Below, one piece after another: positions 19,601 to 31,643 of a stretch of DNA of 64,000 nucleotides. The position numbers were made by a program, and so were the translations under genes. How positions within the stretch are numbered: the first letter of the stretch is position 1; every line of letters begins with the position of its first letter. This DNA comes from Ulva prolifera. Its lineage: Eukaryota; Chlorophyta; Ulvophyceae; Ulvales; Ulvaceae. The stretch covers positions 5,275,315-5,339,314 of the forward strand of contig CM041199.1 in assembly GCA_023078555.1 (NCBI GenBank), read 5' to 3'. Under the pieces are notes generated by a model that saw only the letters and a program-made list of their open reading frames with translations, was not told the DNA's origin and did no database searches.

Positions 19601-22582
19601 GCCCCGGGGGTGAACATGTCAGCGGCAGCAACAGGGGCACAAGCACCGGCTGTGCCGGAATCCTCTCCCTCAGCTGCAGCGCCTCCGTCCTCAGCGGCAG
19701 CGCCACCATCCTCTGCGGCAGCACCACCGTCCTCTGCCGCAGCGCCGCCGTCTTCACTCGCAGCATCAGCATCCTCAGCCTCAGGCGCGGAGTCATTCTC
19801 CGCAAGAGCACGCATGAACAGGCGCCGGCGGCTGCCCTCACTGGCGGCCTCCGGCTCAACTGGCGGTGCCGGCACTGAACCGCCAGCGGGAGCGCTGGGC
19901 GCCTCCTCCTCTGCAGCAGGCTCTGCAGGAGCACCTTCACCTGCCGCGGGGGCGCCCTCACCAGCTGCGGGGGCACCTTCACCCGCTGCGGGAGCGCCAG
20001 CGGCGGCGGGGGCTGCAGCCCTGCACACACTCTTGTAACATGTCAGCCAACAATCATGCACACCGCAACATGCAAGCACACAGCAAACATCAGCAGGGCC
20101 GATGACTGTGGCAAGAAAGCATTTGGAAAGATATATAAGGCCATCACAACAAACCATCATATCCACGCGACTGCAGCTTTCTGTGGGAGGGGGTGGGGGT
20201 GATGCGCACCCGACGGAGCGGAGGCCAAGCGCGAGCCACGACGTCGTGTCGGCCTTCATCGCAAACTCGAACGTGTCATTGCCGGGGGCGGCGTACGCCG
20301 AGAAGGTCTGCTCCGGGGAGTCCCACGAGCGGGGGTACTCCTCGCCGAAGGTGTCGAGGGCGGCGGTGTCGAGCTGCAGCTCCGAGGCGCGGCTGCAGGT
20401 GCGTACTTGCAGGCCGCTCGGCCGCGTCTCGATGTCGCCGAAGAATCCAGCCTCACAGAAGCACTGCACGATGGTCGACTCAGCCGCATTGTTACATCGG
20501 CGCACCGCGCCGGATCTTACAGTGCGCAGACATGGAAAACTTTGCTCTTGCACAGAACACTGGCTGTTTGTAATATTGGCAACTTTCAGTTCTTCAAAAC
20601 ATTTAAGCATGATGATGAAGGAAGCGACAAAAGTACACAGGACCGACGACCGTACACAGCGGCAGCAATGCAACAAGCAGCAAGGGGGGCACCTGCTTCG
20701 CGGGGCCGGACTCGTCCCCGGTGTCGATACACTTGCCGTTGGAGCCACAGTGTGCGTCCGTCTCGCACTCGTTCTCGTACTCGCAGTGCGTGCCATAGAA
20801 GAAGCCGGTGGCCGGGGAGCTGTCGCATGTGCACGCCCCGCCGGCGCCGCACGTACCGCGGCCGCTGCAGCCCTGGCAGGGGCTCGGCGTGGCGGTGATG
20901 TCCAGCACAGCACACGACCTGAAGAGGTAGCTTGCCCCCCACTCCAGTGCCTGCAGCACACGTGCATCAGCGTGTGGCTGGGGAGGGCGGCGAGCTGTGT
21001 GGGGCCCAGCAGAGGCAGACAGGGCACAGTGTCCCATGATGACAACACGCCTGGGTAATGCAACACGCCTAGGGGAGTATGTGAGTGTGTTTGTCATGCA
21101 CATATGTGTATTGAAGTACTGCTATAGCACTACCAGAATAAGGAATCCAAGCCTCCTAAAACTGGCATGAACAACGGTAGCCATAGCAGGTGTAGCCGTG
21201 AGGCGGTGGAGGTGGGTTCACCTGGCGCTCGAAGCGGAGGATGCAGCCTTCGCAGGCCTGGGGGGGCAGCGTGACGGTGACGTTCTGCACGGTCGAGTCG
21301 AGGTTGCAGCCCCAGTGGTCACTCGAGTTCCAGCGGTGCACCAGCGTGAGGTTGCTGTCGTAGAGCTCGATGCGGAAGCCGCCCTGGTGCGCGTAGTGCA
21401 GGTCCCTGCATGAGTGATCCGTGCCTCAAATTGCCGCCGCCTCGATTGCAGCAGGGATCCGTCGACGCGGCGGAAGGTGTGTCAACATCGCAGCCAAGTC
21501 GTGCGAAAGGCGCTACCGCATGCATGGCCCCAAGCTCGATGCTACAAGCTGAAGCGGGCGTGGTCATCACGCGGGAGGTTGATCACGACGAGATCGTGAT
21601 GAACGACGTGGCGTCGCGACGCGTCAACATCCCTTTCGGAGCATGCACTGCTAACGCAGACATCCCGGAACGTACCAGCTGACATCTAAAGGCTGACCCG
21701 CTTCAACTTGGGTGACAATGGTACCGTTGAAGTCCGGAAGCTGCCACCTGCAGTGGTGAGGATGTGTTCGGTATGGCGATGTGCCTCGAGAGTTGAACCC
21801 ATTTGACCAGCTGACGGTAGCGTCTGTGCAAATCGGAAATCCAGCTGAAAAGCGACTGGGATCCCATCAACAGTCAGGAGGTCCAGGATAGGAGAAAGCG
21901 TACGCTGCGCCTTCTCCTCCGCGGTTTGGCATGGCGCCACACAGATCGGCTGTACGAACATTGTCCAGAAAGTCTGCAGCAAAGAGAGATGGTGAATCTG
22001 CCTGCAACACCGGCAGCATGGCAACTCAACAATTCGTACTCATCAACATCAACAACAGGCATCCACATGCCATGACGCTTGGCAGCGATCGCTACCGATA
22101 CCTGAACGCTTGCCCTGTCGCAATGTTATACATCCTAATCAGACGAGTGTGATGTCTCAGTATGTGTAGTGCTTTTTCGCGCACTTGCGCACGTCCGCAA
22201 CGTCCATGTGGTAATGTACAATAGCAATGCATCTGTCGTGGACTACAGCTTGCCCATACGACGACGGGCAGGCATCACAGCTGTAAGACGCCATCAAATA
22301 GCCAATAAACAACTTTTCTGTGTGCATCAGGCCGGACTTCAACTCGGGGCATCCAGGAGCAGCGAATTCGTGCGCATCGCGAGTTGTCTCGGCACTGTTG
22401 AACAGGCACGTCACGAGCTGCAGATCAACGCGCATGATGCCCGAGGAATAACTCGTGATATGTAACGTACCGTTTCTTATCCCTGGCAACGGGTATCGCA
22501 GGGTGACATGGGCAGCCGCAAGCTGCAGCAGGAGCAACGAGGCCGCAAGGCTTGATATAGCTTGGGCGGCAAGCCTCAGCAT
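16615..22582 (-). CDS. LPMO-like / EGF / double-DOMON / cytochrome b561 fusion protein
   Basis: Eleven exons with all phases matching: 22582-22471, 21973-21904, 21747-21676, 21405-21222, 20950-20693, 20463-20210, 20020-18960, 18732-18322, 18111-17858, 17752-17448, 17155-16615 (3522 bases, 1173 residues). Residues 1-24 are a signal peptide; the mature chain would start at His25 (HVTLRYPLP). Exons 2-5 add DFLDNVRTADLCGAMP, EAGQPLDVSW, HYAHQGGFRIELYD (His88, His91) and CEGCILRFERQALEW...YLFRSCAV, the layout of polysaccharide-monooxygenase-like copper domains. A Cys-rich EGF-like segment (CSGRGTCGAGGACTC) follows, then DOMON 1 (from about 265, interrupted by an Ala/Glu-rich insert), and DOMON 2 (about 785-945, with YHDGREAFGFAL). 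The b561 domain has His965, His998, His1028 and His1070 as candidate haem ligands, and the C-terminus is lysine-rich. The predicted topology is extracellular redox domains with a cytosolic tail. Electron transfer from cytosolic reductant through the b561 haems and DOMON to the copper site is an inference. Confidence 0.87.
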
Positions 22583-25500
22583 ACTTTGAGCACAAACAGC
22601 ACCAAGGTCGAGAGAAGTGTATTCAAGCGCAAACTGAGTTCAGCCACTGCTCCCCGGGACGTGTGCTGGCAGACGCGCCTAAGATTCGGAACACAGAAAC
22701 TTACTTACTTATCCGCAGACTGCGTTTGATCTATAGTCGCACAATGCAACGATTATATGTTTCTGTTGTGTTGCTGTGCCTTGTTAAATACGAGCAGGCC
22801 TGAGGGCGCCCAGAGCCCCCCATGCGAAGTAGGCCAGGAATCGTGACATGAAGCATTACGAGTTGGGCGATGGCCGTGACATCATGCATGCGCAATGTGT
22901 CGGCCCGCCAGTTCGCTGTGCTGATGTCATGCACAAGGCAACATGCGCAATCGAGATCCGCGGAGGCAGATGTTCACAAGCAGACTCCGTTCTTCTGCAA
23001 CCAGGGGCAGCTCGTGTGATCGGATGCCGAGGGATCACTGTGATGTCTGCGGTGCAATCTGACTCTCCTGACTTGGTTGTCGCAGCAAAAGCAGCTTCGC
23101 AAACGTATAGGATCTGGCAGGTACCAGGCATGTTCCCAGCCTGATGCATTAGAGCGCAGGCAGATGCGAAGCAGCTCCGCTGAGTCGGTCGCTGTACGTG
23201 GGGGGGGGTTCAGTCAAGCCTCTGCACATCCGAGAGCCCTGGGCCGATCATAAGTATCAACCTATGGCATTGATCGGCCACTTCCAGTTGTTCAGAATGT
23301 CAGACGTATTTGGCACCATTGGCAAATTGAACATTTGACAAAAATAACTTGTAGAAAGCATCACCAGACACAAATGCACAGATAGACGTCTGTGTGCCTG
23401 GAATTCCTCGATAACCCTCATCGTTTGGATGTATGGCATCAACGTTGCCGGACGCGCGTCGTATACCCACGCTGCGTGCACAAACGCACGCGAGCCCCCG
23501 GCTGAACACGGTTCCCGGTCCAGGACACTGCGATCAGCCTTTCTGCAACAAGCACGGGCCAGAAGAGCCCTCGCAAGATTAAAAAGTAAGTAGCCGTGCA
23601 GACCCATTGCATATAGCTGATGCCATCGCTGGTATGCTATCAAGGCGCGAAGGAACGACTCTACTGTATGATGGATGCTTGGACATCAGGCATAGGCATC
23701 ACCCGCATATAGCATCCACTGTTTCTAATGTTGACGTAAAGTTACAGCTCTTGATGCACCCATTCTCGTGGCTCTGCCCTGTTCAGGCTGGGCATGTTAC
23801 GTTCCACGAACCGGTGCTCAAGGACCACGGTTTTTCAGCCCGTCAACCACGTTGCTTTTCGCTTAAACTTTCAAACGAGATTTATGCTTCGGGCCATTCG
23901 TGTGTGAGCGCAATCGGCCGTTGCAATAGGTGGATATATACAGGTCTGCTCGTACAGTGCTTGCGATGCGCTGGTACAACTGTATACCGGCAGCTAGCAT
24001 CTGTATGAATCTGCATGTGTTTGGGTTGACAACGACGTCTTCATCCATCGCATGCCCTGCTGAGGCCCCCATAATATGTTCCCAGACGGTTGTATCTCAT
24101 GGACTGTGTTCCGACATGTGACCCGAGCCAGGGCGGACCCGAGATACACCACGCCAGCCTTCCTGGCACGCAGTCTCGCAGTTGTCTTGTCTCCCTAGAT
24201 TCTACTCTCCCGACACGACTACAGGGTAACTAAAGGTTAATTGGCAGACATGTACTGGCAGACATACACTGTGCCATGATGGCCAAATGCATGCAGCAGT
24301 GAGACACTGCCATGATGCTATCCCATAACCCAGCTAAATCCTTAGCTGAGCTGGGTTGCCAGCTGTCATGCATCTGAGGCAGGACCAAATGCAAATCGGG
24401 CAACACACGGCGCCACAGCACCCATTCAACAGACTCACATGGCACAGCATTGCGGATCCGACTGTGGATTTTCAACTGCATCCCAATGCCACCTGATTTT
24501 GGCACTGATGGTCCTCGGAGCAGCCCCGCAAGACACGGCGCAGGATTGTTTAGCAACAGAAGGCTGCAAAGTTCAATCCCTGAGTACATTCAAACCTCTC
24601 GAGTTATGGTGGCTTGCAAGGAAGCTGTGATGACAGCTGCAACCGTGCAGTCGTTTGTTCTTTTTCCATGTGTTTCTGCCCGAGCTCACTGAGCCATGCT
24701 CCTTGCAAATCAGCTGAGCTGGGTGACCCATGTAAGCTGGCATGTCAGCGTTACAGCCCATATGCATATTGGCCACAATGTAACATGCTGGCTGAGCAGA
24801 TCGCTGGTCTGCTGCTACACTCATTGCAGCCGTCGCATCGGCTGAATGTGAGTATGTATCGAGACATACGCTGAGCGAGGCCCGAGATCAGTGTGATGAG
24901 GGGCATGTGGCAATTGACTTCAGTCACATCTTCAGTGAGGGCCACAAGCCATTATTCAAGCTGTGTGCATCCACTTGCGAGTCAGGATCTGCTAGTCGAC
25001 ATAAAACTATTGATTGTGTAATTACGAGCAGGCATTACGAGGCGAGACACCCCATTGAGGTTGTGTATTGGATGTAGCCTCACTTGGCTGACACACGAGT
25101 TTGCTATGGTTCTGCGAGACATGCAATTCACATCAGCCGCCTTCAGTTTTGGCGATGTGCAGTATTCATCTAATCAAGTGCTGCGAGCAGGTGCAATCGT
25201 AGCTGGAGCAGGTGACGTGTGGAGCAACCCAGCAAGGACATACTCGCCCATGTACTTCGGAGCAGAGCAGGACAGAGCGATATATATGCGACTGACTGAA
25301 AAACCTAACCAGGTAGTCTAACGCTTGGACGAAGCGTTGCTGATGTGCCATAGCTGCATCTTTATGGCACGCACAGATGCTCGCGTCGGGGATGATGCAC
25401 GCGTGGAGCAGCACATACAAACCACCTACACTGTATGCGAGGCGGCAACTGAACGGATTAATGTGCGCTCCCAGTGATGCACGCCTGATAATTTTGTTTG

Positions 25501-26615
25501 ATAAGTTTTTTGCAACATCGAATGTTCTGTTTGCTCGTCGTTGCACTGTAGTGGCGAGCGATATATGCGCAACCTGTAGGCCACGTGACGCAAGACCATG
25601 CATGCCCTGTGCGTTTGCCTTGCGCCATTCCAGAAAGCATTCATGACCACAGTCAAAAAGCACGGCGGAGGTATTGCAAACACGGGATCGATACAAGTAG
25701 CCTGGTGTGGTCTTCGTCAAGGTGCTATCTTATTTTTTGCCAGCCGTGGTACCCGGCGCAAACGCCTCGGCATCGATGCTGTCGTATACAAACTCCATCT
25801 GTGGGCAGTAATGCCAATCTCTTTGGCTTCGAATCGGGGAAGGTAGCTACACCCAGAATAGATTCCATCCTTCTGTGCCTTCCATTCGTTTCTTCCGCCT
25901 ACGGATAGAGCTCTGTTGACGTATTGGCGTGCGGCCTGCCAATGCCTGCAATGTCGCGCTTTGGGTGCAACGCTACGCACATTCAGCAGGTATGGCTTCT
26001 TCGAGCTTTCATGTGAAACATTGTGTGGCTATTCTGTTCTGCTATACGGCTTCTAGAGCCGTTGTGTCTCGCCAACATGCTCGTCGTCCATCATCACGTG
26101 AAGAGTCTTTGAACATGTTATCTCCCAATACGTACATGCAATTGTTCATCATGCCGACCAGATGCCTTCATCAGTGACTCTAAAATGTGCAGCTTTATGT
26201 TGCGGTATTACATGCTGCTGGTGCCTATGGTCACCGCCACGCAAACGGAATTGAACTCTTGCGCTGTCTTGCTGCACTGGAATGAGCTGCGTAGTCCAGC
26301 ATCGCTACTATCAATACAGTGGTGGCTCTTCTATACCTCTCTAGTTTATCGTATCTGTATTTGGCGGGGATACCACGACTACGCCCAATCATGGTTTTTC
26401 CTAGCCGAGACTCCAGCGATGCGCCATCGTACACAGCTAATGCCTTGTCCAGTCTGAGTTCGTACATCTTATCAGCAAGATCTGTACGATATGTGCACTT
26501 GGTATGGTAGTATGCCATACCAACTGAAATTTTTGGGCACGGACACGAATTCGCATTTTCCATTCTCCTCTGCGCTTTCATCAGGCGCTGATGTAAGCCT
26601 CTATGTAGACGTACA
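22583..26615. other. Gene-poor stretch; one SGNH-hydrolase-like tail motif
   Basis: No complete gene could be assembled. On the minus strand at about 23330-23480 a frame reads VDAIHPNDEGYRG and runs to a TGA after NGAKYV; D-x-I-H-P-N-D-x-G-Y resembles block V (catalytic Asp/His) of SGNH/GDSL hydrolases. A tgcag-like acceptor precedes it (CGCAG|CGTGGG), but no block I (GDS) or block III (G..ND) exon was recognised between it and 26.6 kb. The rest shows only short unconvincing frames. The first few hundred bases should hold the promoter of the b561 gene. Confidence 0.3.
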
Positions 26616-29462
26616 ATGCTCAGCTTAGGATTCAACGTGCAGGGGCCTCGCTCGCGTAGGAGCACGATGATGTATGCCGATGCCGACCCGTTCACGATAC
26701 AGCGCATGTTGACAGAACCAATCAACGTGATGGCTCCCCGCCGTCGAGTCTGCCCGAAGCCGCTTGGACAGCAGATATCAGAATCAATCAATAGCTTCAC
26801 AGACACCATTTCACAAGCCTGGCGTGAGGCGGAGCAGTCGAATAAAGAGTACTGGGCTAAGAAAGCAGAAGAGGTGGCATCTCAGCCAACGCCTTCCAGC
26901 CCATCAGGCGACTTCACTCCTGAAACACCCACTGACCTCCCTGAGGAGCTAGAGGCGCCTCCGGTTCCTCCACCCTCAGCGTCAGGGCAAAAGTTTCAGG
27001 TTGGGACTCCCAAGGTCGGGCAATCGTCAGGGAACCCACGTACAACAGCGCAACAGGCACCTGAACCTGCTCCACTTAAGACCAAACCAGAGGCTCCCCC
27101 ACCGTCGGACCCACAGCCAATGCGACCTTCCACAGCGGAGGTGACATCTCCCAGGAAGATTGATACACCAGTTCCAGATGGAACCGCGCCAGCCTCCGGT
27201 GCGACATCACCCGTCACTCGATGCACATGCACACCCCCCCTTGCTCACCGCTCGATCATCAGGCAGCGCTACTGAGAGGCTGCATTGTAGTTGGTATTCT
27301 ACAATTTGTAGCTCTGTGGTCAGCAGACCAGCTGCATGAGGCCTGACGCCGAGCCACTCGGGACGCTGGCTCACCATGTGACACACAGCAAACGAACATG
27401 GACGCTCGTGCCGTTGCGATGACGGGATGTCATGGAGAATCTGTCTGCACCTTATGACTACATGATCGTTTTTGTACTGGTGCACGTATGCTGATCAGAG
27501 CTGCAGCCTCTTTTGCAGCGTGTGTGCACAGCTGAAGAAGCGTGCACGATGGCATGGACCCGCCATGATGCACGTTGTGAATGGGGGACGAGCCGGCCCC
27601 GACGTGCCACTGCGTCAGAGTCTTCAGTCGTTCAGTCGCTCAGAGGGCTTGCTGTGGCGTGGTCCCCACCGCTGGAACCTGTGCAGGCCTGTGGGCTCTC
27701 CCGCCTGCGAAAACACCATGCGTGCAACCGTCGCTGATATGCCATCTCGACAAAATATTTTACTGGCGGTCACATCAGTACAGCAGCAGACACACCAGGA
27801 AACCACCACAGAGGGGAAGAGGCCCCACAAGCCCACAGCATGCGGTTGTTCTGACCTGGTCTGTTCCATCCTGCAGGAGGGCCGGTGTCCGCGTCACCAT
27901 CGGAGCCGCCCCCGGAGCCGGCGAAACCCGAGATCTTCAAGTCATGGCCTTTCAGGCGCGAGGCGGAGACTAGCAGCGCAGCGGCGGCAGATGGGCCGCA
28001 GGGCGGCCCGGCGTCGCCCCCTGACGCCACCCCTGCGCCACCACAGCCACCCCCGAGTGCGAAGCCGTTCGGTGCCGGCCGGGGCCAGCCCGTAGATCCA
28101 CCCCCTGAGGCCGCTGCGCCCCAGAGCGCGCCGGGCAACGTGCCACCGGCCAGCCGCCCGGCGGCACCTCGCCTGCCTGAGAGCACGCCCTCGGCCGCGC
28201 AGGCTCCGGCACGGCCCCCACCCGGCAACACTCTGACCGCGGACGTCGGCGGTGGTCCCGGCGCAGATTCTCCCGTGCCAACGCCCGGCAACGCCCCTGG
28301 CCGGTGGGACGGCCGCATGCCCGGCAACGCCGCTGAGCCGCCGCCGCGGCTGCCGGGCAACGCGCCTGACGCCGCAGCCGCCCGCATGCCCGGCAACACC
28401 CCCGGGCCGGCGCGCCAGCAGTTCCCAGGCAATGCGCCTGATGTGGCGCAGGGCCCGGAGCTGCCGTTCCCCGGCAACGCGCCTGATGTGCCGGCGCCGC
28501 CGCAGCGGTTCCCAGGCAACATGGGTGCGCCTTCTGGTCCCCGGGCGTCAGGGAATATGCCGGGCGAGGCCGCTCCTGGTAACCTTGCCCCGGGAAACGA
28601 CGGCACATGGGGCTCAGGCCCTGGTAAAGTGCCTGGCAACATGCCTGGGAACGACGCGGGCAACATGCCGTGGAATGCGCCGGGCAACATGCCGGGCAAC
28701 ATGCCAGGGAACATGCCCGGTAACGGGCTCGGCGGCAACCAGGCGGCAGCACCTGAGCCGTGGGACTGGTCGCGCATGGTTCCCGGCAACGTGCCCCCAG
28801 AAGCGCCGTTCCCTGAAGGCCCCATGATCTTCCGCCGCCCGCCACTGATCCCGGGCAACGAGGCTCCGGATCCGCGCTCCTTTGCACCTCCGTCCCCGCC
28901 CCCCGGCAACTTGCCCCCTGATGCGGCGCGCATGCCGGAGTGGATGGGCCGCCCGGGAAACGTGCCCGCAGGGTATCCCCCGCAGCGCGGCCCTGCCCCC
29001 GGCAACCCCTACCCTGGCGGCAATCCCTACTCCGGCGGCAACCCCTACCCTGGCGGCAACCCCTACCCGTACCCTTCGCGAGGAGGCTACAACGGCCAGC
29101 TCCAACGGTACCCCCCGACCAACACGCCGGTGACGTGGTCGGAGGACGGCGGCGGCGTGGCCGACCTGCACAGCATGCAGCACGCAGCGGGCGCAGGGGA
29201 GGGTGGCGCGCCGGTGTGGGACGCGGTTGCGGTGATGCCGGACGGCGTTGCGGGCGATGCGGGGTTGCATACGCATGGGGCGGTTGGCGGCGCCGCGCCG
29301 GTGTGGGATGCGATGGCGTTGCTGCCGGACGGGGTCGGCGGCGACGCTGCCGCACATCTGCAGGGCGCGGCCGACTGCGCGCCCGTGGTGCATGAGGCGT
29401 GGGTCCAGATGATGGCGGGCGCGGCGGACGCGTTAGCGGACAGTGGCCATCTTGCCGCTTGA
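26616..29462 (+). CDS. Pro-Gly-Asn repeat protein, function unknown
   Basis: Two exons: 26616-27198 and 27877-29462. The donor (CTCCG|gtgcga) and acceptor (ctgcag) join in phase to give APASGGPVSASPSEPPPE, and the joined frame stays open to a TGA at 29460-29462 (2169 bases, 722 residues). Residues about 45-90 are helical and charged (SINSFTDTISQAWREAEQ). A long Pro-rich region follows, then roughly 25 copies of a PGN core, typically LPGNAPD, FPGNAPDV or tandem NMPGNMPGNM, and later GGNPYPGGNPY. The C-terminus carries two to three imperfect units of about 34 residues with the pattern APVWDAVAVMPDGVAGD and A/H-rich linkers, ending VHEAWVQMMAGAADALADSG. No signal peptide, membrane segment or catalytic motif is seen. 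The start is uncertain: 26643 is preceded by a good tgcag acceptor, so an upstream exon may exist. It could be a scaffold, wall or granule protein; no function can be assigned. Confidence 0.72.
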
Positions 29463-31643
29463 ATGGTGTGGCAGAGGGCATGCAAGCTGCCGGAGCCGGC
29501 GTGGCCGGCATGGCGGGAGGGGGTGGAGGAGTGAGTTTGAGATGGGAGGTAGGTTTTTCATGGCGTGGGAGATTTGTGCTAGGCAGCTGCAACGCTGCGC
29601 CGCCGGTGTGCGGACGCTGCGCTGCTGTGTGTGCTGGCAATTCCAAGACGTGTGCTGGTCAGTGCGGTTTCCGGTGGTGCAGGGGGACCATTGATCGAGC
29701 GATTTTCAGGGATCGGCATGTGCTTCCGGTGCAGCCGGGTTGGGGGGTGTGGGGACGGGGAGGGGGGGTTGGGCGAGCGGCATTACAGGTTGAGGCAGCA
29801 TTGTAGGTGTCGGTGTGGGCATGACATGCCCGCAAGCCAATGGAGTTCTTCTTGGTCTTGTGTCCAGTCAAGAGCTCAGTAAGGCTGTGTAGAAGCGGTG
29901 TCAGGGCAGGCCGATCCAAGACTGTGAGGATTCAGCATGATCTGTGTTGATTGCCCTTGCGTACATTTACAGATTTACTGGCATTGATATGATCACTGTG
30001 AACACAGGCGCACGGGTAGAGTCTGGAGGTGTAGCTTGCGCTTTGTACCATGTAATTGAAGTGTCAAAAACCACCACCGTGACCCCGGAGGTTTTGGAAG
30101 TTGGTCGTGTGAGAGAGTGGCAGATGCTGGAGGTTGAGTCACTTTGACTCGTGGTCACTCAACATCTAGCTTGTGCCACCAGGACCCATGAGTCATGGGC
30201 CATGACGGATGGCACCACACCAGAGGTTTCAATCTTGGCAGTGGTCAAAACCATGAGATGAACGCCTGCGACTCTTGGGAGGTGAGGGTAGCCGTGACAG
30301 ATGCAATACACAGCGTTCACTAGAACAGGTAAAAAAGCAGCGTTCACTAGAAGAGGTGCCCCGTGTCAAGGACAAATGAGTACGCAACACGTGCGAGCGG
30401 TGCTGAGCTGTGCACTGTGTGACACACAACTGAAGCCTGTGTTACAACCTGCAACGCCCCACCGTCCCCCTTCCTGTCTGCTCATGCGGTCACAACTACA
30501 CTAGCGCACCACTATACTCCTCACCACTGTCCTGGTGCCCCTGTCCTGGTGCCACCAAATCCCATGGGATATCTTTGCTGGCATACTGGGGCTTTTCCAT
30601 TGCTCTGCGCATTATCGAAACTGCCCATGCCGGTCACATGGTGTTTCACATGGGTGCCTGTGGCACCCAGGCTGCACCTTTTTGCTGACCAAGGCCGTTT
30701 CACAGCTGCCATAGGTCAGAAACAGTGGCTCGTTCCCCGCAAAAGCCAGGCGGCTGAGCAGTTGTTCCACCTCTGCTCGCGGCTGAAGCAGCGTTTGCAG
30801 CACAGTGCAGACCCACATGTGCCCCGGCCTGCTGTTGGATGCCAGACCCGTCCATCGCCGCCCGAAACCCACAGCCGTGGATCACCCCCTGATGCAGGTT
30901 TCACCGCTCCGCATGCAACGGCTGGTGAACCCGGCACACCGACCGCGCCAGTGGATCACATTACTGCATCGTGCAGACATATCGGCAGCCATGCACCGCT
31001 GGCCATATGTGTTAAGGCGGGCCTCGATCGAATAAACAAATTCGTGGCTCGCTGCAGCCTGCTTTGCGAGAGCTCGCACACCACAAGGGCCGCAGCATCA
31101 TGGACTGATTGCGGACACGCATGTATCGGACAGCCCGGCAGCTGGTGAGCTGGCATGGCACCATCTGGCATGGCCTTACGGGCAATGTGACCCGCGGCTG
31201 TTGCAAATCTGCCGCCGATTGCCCCCCCCCCCCCCCCCCCGACCCCAAAAACGCCGGACGACCCCAAAGACACTTTGTGGCTGCGCACTGCCATCTCAAC
31301 TGTGGCCTGCCGCCGCTTCGCGGAACAACATGCCGACAGCCCCGCACAAAACCCGCTGGTGGCTGGTGGCATCGGTGTTCGAATGACCCCCTCCCCCAGC
31401 TCTGAACTGCGCTTGTACATCATCCCTATCCCTACCCCCACGCAGCTGCGCCGAGCATTGCGCCTGCCGCGCCGTGCCACACTGCTGCGTGCTTAAGCAC
31501 CGCGCAGCGCATTGCAGCGGCAATTGCTGCCGGGCCCCTACCCCGTAACCGTCCCCCGTAATCGCAGACGCTCCCGCACCACGGCTGCTCCCAAGCGGCA
31601 GGCGGCGGGGTGCGCCGGTGGCTCGGGCGGCTGCGGGCGGCGC
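29463..31643. other. Intergenic region
   Basis: Downstream flanks of the PGN-repeat gene (plus) and eIF3j (minus), which converge here. Contains a 19-C tract at 31222-31240. No gene was recognised. Confidence 0.45.
31222..31240 (+). repeat. Poly(C) tract, 19 C
   Basis: Uninterrupted C run in intergenic DNA about 400 bases downstream of the eIF3j stop codon. Confidence 0.9.

Noticed and set aside
21686-22024. 112-codon minus-strand frame as an exon of the b561 gene
   Set aside because: It is in the wrong phase. The correct short exons are 21973-21904 and 21747-21676, which restore the copper-domain motifs.
25166-26809. Minus-strand frames of 184 and 192 codons
   Set aside because: No family motif; neighbouring frames are broken and no consistent exon chain could be built.
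27770-29646. Two very long minus-strand frames (411 and 558 codons) across the PGN-repeat gene
   Set aside because: They mirror the GC-rich repeat of the plus-strand gene and read as monotonous PGM/Arg/Pro repeats. The plus-strand frame has the supported splice junction and complex C-terminus.
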